From assembly GCF_009765225.1 (NCBI RefSeq), contig NZ_VMSF01000001.1, positions 868,001 to 932,000 of the forward strand: a stretch of 64,000 nucleotides of DNA, read 5' to 3'. The stretch comes from Leifsonia sp. AG29 (GTDB lineage: Bacteria > Actinomycetota > Actinomycetes > Actinomycetales > Microbacteriaceae). Numbering within the stretch: position 1 is the stretch's first letter; every line of letters begins with the position of its first letter. Both the position numbers and the translations under genes were made by a program. The notes beneath the pieces were generated by a model, which saw nothing but the letters and a program-made list of their open reading frames with translations, did no database searches and was not told where the DNA came from. Shown piece after piece: positions 59,736-64,000 of the stretch.

Positions 59736-60791
59736 GTGACAACATCCGAATACGCAGATCGACGCGTCCTCATCACGGGAGGCACCGGGTCCTTCGGTCA
59801 CACGGTCGCCAAGAAGCTCCTGAGTCGCGACGTCACCGAGATCCGCATCTTCAGCCGCGATGAGGCCAAGCAAGACCTCATGCGCCACGAACTGAACGAC
59901 TCGCGCGTCCGTTTCTACGTCGGCGATGTCCGCGACTACGAAAGCGTCGAGCGCGCGACCAAGGATGTGGACTTCGTCTTCCACGCTGCTGCACTCAAGC
60001 AGGTGCCGTCGTGCGAGTTCTTCCCGATGGAGGCCGTCAAGACGAACGTCATCGGCAGCGAGAACGTCGTCCGTGCCTCCGAGCGCTCCGGCGTGAAGTC
60101 TCTTGTGTGTCTCAGCACCGACAAGGCCGTGTACCCCGTCAACGCCATGGGCATGAGCAAGGCGATGATGGAGAAGGTCGCGCAGTCCCACGGCCTGAAC
60201 AACCCGCACGCCGACACAATCGTCTCCTGCGTCCGCTACGGGAACGTCATGTACTCGCGCGGTTCCGTCATCCCTCTGTTCATCCGCCAGCTCAAGGCGG
60301 GCGGGCCGCTCACCGTGACGAACCCCGACATGACGAGGTTCATGATGTCGCTGGCCGACTCCGTCGACCTGGTCGAGTACGCCTTCCAGAACGCCGGCCA
60401 AGGGGACCTCTTCATCCGCAAGGCGCCGGCGTGCACGATCGGCGACCTGGCCATCGCGGTCTCGAATCTCTTCGGCGTCGAACCGCGGATCGATGTGATC
60501 GGCACGCGGCACGCCGAGAAGGTCTCCGAAGTACTCGCCAGCCGGGAGGAGCTGGCGCGGGCTTCGGATCAGGGCGACTACTTCCAGATCTCTGCCGACA
60601 AGCGCGACTTGAACTACAAGGTCTACTTCGAAGAGGGCGACAAGAAAGTGGCGCGGTTCGACGACTACGACTCGCACAACACCACTCGCCTCTCCGTGGA
60701 AGAGGTCGAGGAGCTCCTCCTGACCCTTCCGGAGGTTCGCGACGAGCTGGCCTCGGCCGGAATCGCGCCGGAGCGAGCGGCAGTCAAGTGA
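59736..60791 (+). CDS. capE: CapE-type UDP-GlcNAc 4,6-dehydratase / 5-epimerase
   Basis: 351 aa from GTG 59736. It is an SDR enzyme starting UDP-N-acetyl-L-fucosamine synthesis. The NAD motif is VLITGGTGSFGHTVAKKLL; IRIFSRDEAKQDLMRHEL, HAAALKQVPSCEFFPMEAVK and the active-site CLSTDKAVYPVNAMGMSKAM are diagnostic of the CapE/WbjB group. The C-terminal GDYFQISADKRDLNYKVYF region is also typical. It overlaps capF by 4 bases; capE-capF-capG are in pathway order. Confidence 0.92.
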   Translation: MTTSEYADRRVLITGGTGSFGHTVAKKLLSRDVTEIRIFSRDEAKQDLMRHELNDSRVRFYVGDVRDYESVERATKDVDFVFHAAALKQVPSCEFFPMEAVKTNVIGSENVVRASERSGVKSLVCLSTDKAVYPVNAMGMSKAMMEKVAQSHGLNNPHADTIVSCVRYGNVMYSRGSVIPLFIRQLKAGGPLTVTNPDMTRFMMSLADSVDLVEYAFQNAGQGDLFIRKAPACTIGDLAIAVSNLFGVEPRIDVIGTRHAEKVSEVLASREELARASDQGDYFQISADKRDLNYKVYFEEGDKKVARFDDYDSHNTTRLSVEEVEELLLTLPEVRDELASAGIAPERAAVK

Positions 60792-61885
60792 CGGTCGTAG
60801 CCCTCACGGGAGCCGGGGGATTTCTTGGTTGGCACACCCGTGGCGCCGCCCATGCCGACGGTATGGAGGTCCGTCCGGTAGCCCTCGGCGACGCCTTCGA
60901 CGCGGGGGCTGCGGCGCTGGCGATCTCCGGTGCGTCGCGGCTCGTCCACCTCGCCGGTGTCAATCGCGCGAGCGACGAGGAAGTCCTGGCCGGCAATGTC
61001 CGGTTCGCCGAACAACTCGCTGAGGCGCTCCTCGCCGCTTCCGTGCCTCCCAGAACCGTCGTCTTCGCCAACTCCATCCAAGCGGGCAACGGGACAACCT
61101 ACGGGACGGCCAAGGCGAGAGCTGCCGAGATCCTCGGTGCCGCGGCGGAGCGCGTAGGAGCAGCCTTCGTGGACGAGCTGCTTCCGAATCTGTTCGGCGA
61201 GCACGGCCGCCCCTTCTACAACTCGGTCGTCGCCACGTTCAGTCACCAGATCGCCGCGGGGGAGGAGCCGCGAGTCGACCAGGACCGAGAGCTGACCCTG
61301 CTGCATGCGCAGAACGCGGCCGACCTCCTCCTGGGCACAGTTGACTCGGCCCAGCGCACGAGCCTGGAGGTCCGTGAAACCGTAACGGGCGTCCTGGAGC
61401 GTCTCAACGGCATCGCCGGGATCTATGGTCGCGGAGGCGAGATCCCCGATCTCACCTCACCCTTCGATCGCGACCTCTTCAACACCTACCGTGCCGCAGC
61501 CTTCGATCGGGTGACTCCGATTCGGCTGAGCAGGCACGCGGACGAGCGCGGTTCATTCTTCGAGACCGTGCGTTCGCATGGCGGCACCGGTCAGTCGTCG
61601 TTCTCGACGACGGCTTCGGGCATCACCCGTGGCCAGCACTACCATCGACGCAAGGTCGAGCGCTTCACGGTACTGTCCGGTGAGGCGATCATCGCGTTGC
61701 GGCGACTCTTCACGGATCAGGTCTACGAGTTCCGGATCAGTGGTGACGAGCCGGCCAGCGTCGACATGCCGACGATGTGGTCCCACAAGATCACGAACGT
61801 CGGCGAGTCGCTGCTGTACACCTCCTTCTGGTCGAACGAACTCTTCGACCCCGAACACCCCGACACCGTCCCGGAGCCCGTATGA
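60788..61885 (+). CDS. capF: CapF-type bifunctional reductase with cupin domain
   Basis: 365 aa from GTG 60788 (GTGA overlap). The N-terminal SDR half (VALTGAGGFLGWHTRGAAHA, RLVHLAGVNRASDEEVLAGN) reduces the CapE product; the C-terminal cupin half (HADERGSFFETVRSHGGTGQ, GITRGQHYHRRKVERFTVLS with metal-binding His residues, DMPTMWSHKITNVGE) performs C3 epimerisation in CapF. Both halves are complete and the length matches the S. aureus enzyme. The open frame upstream is capE shadow. Confidence 0.92.
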   Translation: MTVVALTGAGGFLGWHTRGAAHADGMEVRPVALGDAFDAGAAALAISGASRLVHLAGVNRASDEEVLAGNVRFAEQLAEALLAASVPPRTVVFANSIQAGNGTTYGTAKARAAEILGAAAERVGAAFVDELLPNLFGEHGRPFYNSVVATFSHQIAAGEEPRVDQDRELTLLHAQNAADLLLGTVDSAQRTSLEVRETVTGVLERLNGIAGIYGRGGEIPDLTSPFDRDLFNTYRAAAFDRVTPIRLSRHADERGSFFETVRSHGGTGQSSFSTTASGITRGQHYHRRKVERFTVLSGEAIIALRRLFTDQVYEFRISGDEPASVDMPTMWSHKITNVGESLLYTSFWSNELFDPEHPDTVPEPV

Positions 61886-63030
61886 CCTTCCCCCGACTCA
61901 AAGTGCTCACCGTCGTGGGCACCCGTCCGGAGATCATCCGGCTCGCCGCGACGATCAAGCTGCTCGACGCCTCGGTGGACCATGTCCTCGTCCACACCGG
62001 TCAGAACTACGACTACGAACTGAACGAGATCTTCTTCGAAGATCTCGGTCTGCGTCGTCCCGACCACTTCCTCGAAGCGGACACGAGCTCACTGGGCGCC
62101 GTCCTCGGATCTGTGCTCACGAAGATCGAAGCGGTCCTGCTCGAAGAGAAGCCGGATGCGATGGTCGTGCTGGGTGATACCAACAGCTGCATTTCGGCGC
62201 TCATGGCCCGGCGGATGAAGATCCCCGTCTACCACATGGAGGCGGGCAACCGGAGCTTCGACGAGAACGTGCCCGAAGAGGTCAACCGCAGAATGGTCGA
62301 CCACGTCGCCGACTACAACCTCGTCTACACGGAGCACGGCCGGCGAAATCTGCTCGCGGAGGGCATTCATCCGTCGCGGATCCTTCTGACCGGTTCCCCG
62401 ATGCCGGAGGTCCTTGCGGCCAACGCCGATGCCATTGAGGCCAGCGACGTTCTCGAAAGGCAGGAGCTCACGGCGGGGGAGTACTTCCTCGTGAGCCTCC
62501 ATCGCGAAGAGAACGTGGACAACCCGGAGCGGCTCCAGTCGGTGCTGGAGGCGCTGGGCCTGCTCGCCGACGAGTACGACGTCCCGGTGCTGGTTTCGAC
62601 CCACCCGAGAACGAGGAAGCGCCTCGAGTCGCAGCCGGAAGCGCTGAAGTCGAAGTTGCGGTTCCACCCGCCCTTCGGTTTCAACGATTATGTGAAATTG
62701 CAGCAGTCGGCGAAGCTCGTCCTCTCGGACAGCGGGACCATCAGCGAGGAGTCGAGCATTCTCGGGTTTCCCGCAGTGACACTGCGCGACGCCATCGAGC
62801 GGCCTGAAGCGCTGGATGCGGGCGCGATCGTCATGGCCGGCGTCGAGGCCGACGACATTCTCCGCTCAGTCCGGTTCGTTCTCGACCAAGGGGCGTCTGC
62901 GGCGAAGCGAGACGTGCCGTCGGGTTACGAGATCCGCGACACATCCTCCCGCGTCACCGCCTTCATCCTGTCGACAGCGACGCGTCATCATCAGAAGGCG
63001 GGCATCCGTCGAGGGGCGGCGCGCGCGTGA
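61882..63030 (+). CDS. capG: UDP-N-acetylglucosamine 2-epimerase family (CapG)
   Basis: 382 aa from ATG 61882 (ATGA overlap with capF). It carries the WecB/CapG fold: VLTVVGTRPEIIRLAATIKL, HTGQNYDYELNEIFFEDLGL, VLGDTNSCISALMARRMKIP, YHMEAGNRSFDENVPEEVNR and the catalytic region SDSGTISEESSILGFPAVTL. Following CapE and CapF it would complete UDP-N-acetyl-L-fucosamine by C2 epimerisation. It is somewhat diverged from WecB, in keeping with a CapG assignment. Confidence 0.92.
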   Translation: MTFPRLKVLTVVGTRPEIIRLAATIKLLDASVDHVLVHTGQNYDYELNEIFFEDLGLRRPDHFLEADTSSLGAVLGSVLTKIEAVLLEEKPDAMVVLGDTNSCISALMARRMKIPVYHMEAGNRSFDENVPEEVNRRMVDHVADYNLVYTEHGRRNLLAEGIHPSRILLTGSPMPEVLAANADAIEASDVLERQELTAGEYFLVSLHREENVDNPERLQSVLEALGLLADEYDVPVLVSTHPRTRKRLESQPEALKSKLRFHPPFGFNDYVKLQQSAKLVLSDSGTISEESSILGFPAVTLRDAIERPEALDAGAIVMAGVEADDILRSVRFVLDQGASAAKRDVPSGYEIRDTSSRVTAFILSTATRHHQKAGIRRGAARA

Positions 63031-63071
63031 GGGAACGGCAACCGTCGTGAGAGAGGAGAAGTGCGCCTCTC

Positions 63072-64000
63072 ATGACGAATAGAGGACAACGACTCCTGGG
63101 CGGGATCGCATCGTCGGCGGTGTCGCGCGGCACCGCGGCTATCGCTCCGATCGTGACCGTCCCCGTGGCGCTCAGCGCCCTGGGGGTCGAGGGGTATGGT
63201 GCGTGGTCGGCCGCGCTGGCACTGACGGCCTTCACATCCTTCGCGGACCTGGGAGTCGGCGCGGGTCTCATGACCCGGCTTTCAGCGTCGATGGCGGTCG
63301 GTGACGTGATCCGATCCCGTCGTCTGGTGTCCTCTGCCTATACGGCCCTCGGGCTCGTCGTCGCCGTCGCGCTGATCCTCCTGTGGGGGTCGAGCGCCGT
63401 CGTGCCCTGGGCGGCTGTCGTAGGCGGCCACGAGTCGGCGGCCCGCAGCGACGTCGCCGCGATCGCCCTGGTCACGCTCAGCGGGTTCATCCTCAATGTG
63501 CTCGCCGGGCTCATCGTGCGCGTCCAATACGCTGCTCAGGAAGTCGCTCGCTCGAATCTGTGGCAGGCGAGCGGCAACGTCGCCGGCATCCTCGCTGTGC
63601 TCCTCGCAGCATCGGCTGGGGCGACGGGCGCCGGATTCGTAGCCGTGGCCGCCTTCGTCCCCGTCCTGGTCGCGGCAACGAACGCCATCCTGTTCTTCTC
63701 GCGACGCGCTGGCCGAGGAATCGCCCCCTCCGTGCGGCACTTTCATCTCTCGACCACGCGAGACCTGGCCTCGATCGGATTTCGCTATCTCGTCATCAGC
63801 CTCCTGATGTCCGTGTCGCTCGGGGTGGACAGCTGGATCGTCGCACAGACATCCTCGTTGAGCGACGTCCCCGAATACGCCATTCCGGCAAGAGTGTTCG
63901 CCATGGTCGGTACGCTCGTCTCGGTCCTGACCATTCCGCTGTGGCCGACGAGTGCCGAAGCGATGAGCTCGGGCGACACCGCATGGGTCCGGCGAACGGC
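63072..64000 (+). CDS. Wzx-like oligosaccharide flippase, 3' end outside the window
   Basis: ATG 63072; 309 codons are visible and no stop is reached. About eight hydrophobic segments are seen. The N-terminal GGIASSAVSRGTAAIAPIVT is followed by VPVALSALGVEGYGAWSAAL and FADLGVGAGLMTRLSASMA, the pattern of polysaccharide flippases (MATE/MOP superfamily), with YLVISLLMSVSLGVDSWIVA further on. It would translocate the lipid-linked repeat unit made by the cluster. AGAGGAGA is 15 bases upstream, rather far, so translation may depend on capG. Confidence 0.85.
   Translation, partial: MTNRGQRLLGGIASSAVSRGTAAIAPIVTVPVALSALGVEGYGAWSAALALTAFTSFADLGVGAGLMTRLSASMAVGDVIRSRRLVSSAYTALGLVVAVALILLWGSSAVVPWAAVVGGHESAARSDVAAIALVTLSGFILNVLAGLIVRVQYAAQEVARSNLWQASGNVAGILAVLLAASAGATGAGFVAVAAFVPVLVAATNAILFFSRRAGRGIAPSVRHFHLSTTRDLASIGFRYLVISLLMSVSLGVDSWIVAQTSSLSDVPEYAIPARVFAMVGTLVSVLTIPLWPTSAEAMSSGDTAWVRRT

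Overview
The window is GC-rich DNA from a Gram-positive actinobacterium, most probably a member of the Microbacteriaceae (Leifsonia-like). This is inferred from gene order, not from a database comparison. The supporting evidence is the gene order infC-rpmI-rplT, pheST, argCJBDF-H, tyrS-tlyA-nadK-recN, pyrG-nudix-xerD-soj-scpAB-rluB-tyrA-cmk-der; frequent GTG starts; ATGA/GTGA overlaps between consecutive genes; and many start codons lying 6-8 nt behind a TAnnnT -10 box, as expected of leaderless mRNAs.

Layout. (1) 1-5340: a cut membrane protein, a small hypothetical protein, a lipoprotein, an amidase, a reverse-strand gamma-glutamyltransferase and a DUF1844 protein. (2) 5340-11430: translation genes. 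infC has a structured leader and a non-canonical ATC start; it is followed by rpmI, rplT, a SpoU-type rRNA methyltransferase and pheST. (3) 11430-19220: arginine biosynthesis argCJBDFH (argG and argR are not in the run), preceded by a 28-codon ORF with ten Arg codons that may be an attenuation leader peptide, and followed by a 40-aa membrane protein and a 3-methyladenine DNA glycosylase. (4) 19240-20600: a reverse-strand SatD/membrane-protein pair with three evenly spaced 18-bp palindromes upstream. (5) 20600-40180: the conserved block tyrS to der.

That block is interrupted between recN and pyrG by a reverse-strand operon of accessory character (25670-30356). It encodes a small WXG100-like protein, a 626-aa protein with a WXG-like helical N-terminus and an alpha/beta-hydrolase C-terminus, three tandem paralogous lipoproteins plus the remnant of a fourth, and a membrane protein. 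I read it as a candidate type VII-secretion-style effector with lipoprotein immunity or partner proteins. It is the most interesting locus in the window.

(6) 40330-44310: a processive GT2 glycosyltransferase coupled to a membrane-anchored GH18 protein with two chitin-binding-like modules. (7) 44618-50100: tRNA-Pro(GGG) with a very strong hairpin terminator, then poorly conserved genes including a frameshifted membrane protein, a secreted esterase, a DUF2510 protein, a CPA1 Na+/H+ antiporter and small membrane proteins. (8) 50376 to the end: a surface-polysaccharide cluster. It holds a Wzz-BY-kinase, a phosphatase reduced to 27 codons, a PglF-like dehydratase, a DegT aminotransferase, a GT4-phosphoglycosyltransferase fusion, GNAT, a second DegT-like and a FemAB-like protein, CapE-CapF-CapG for UDP-N-acetyl-L-fucosamine, and a Wzx-like flippase cut by the window edge.
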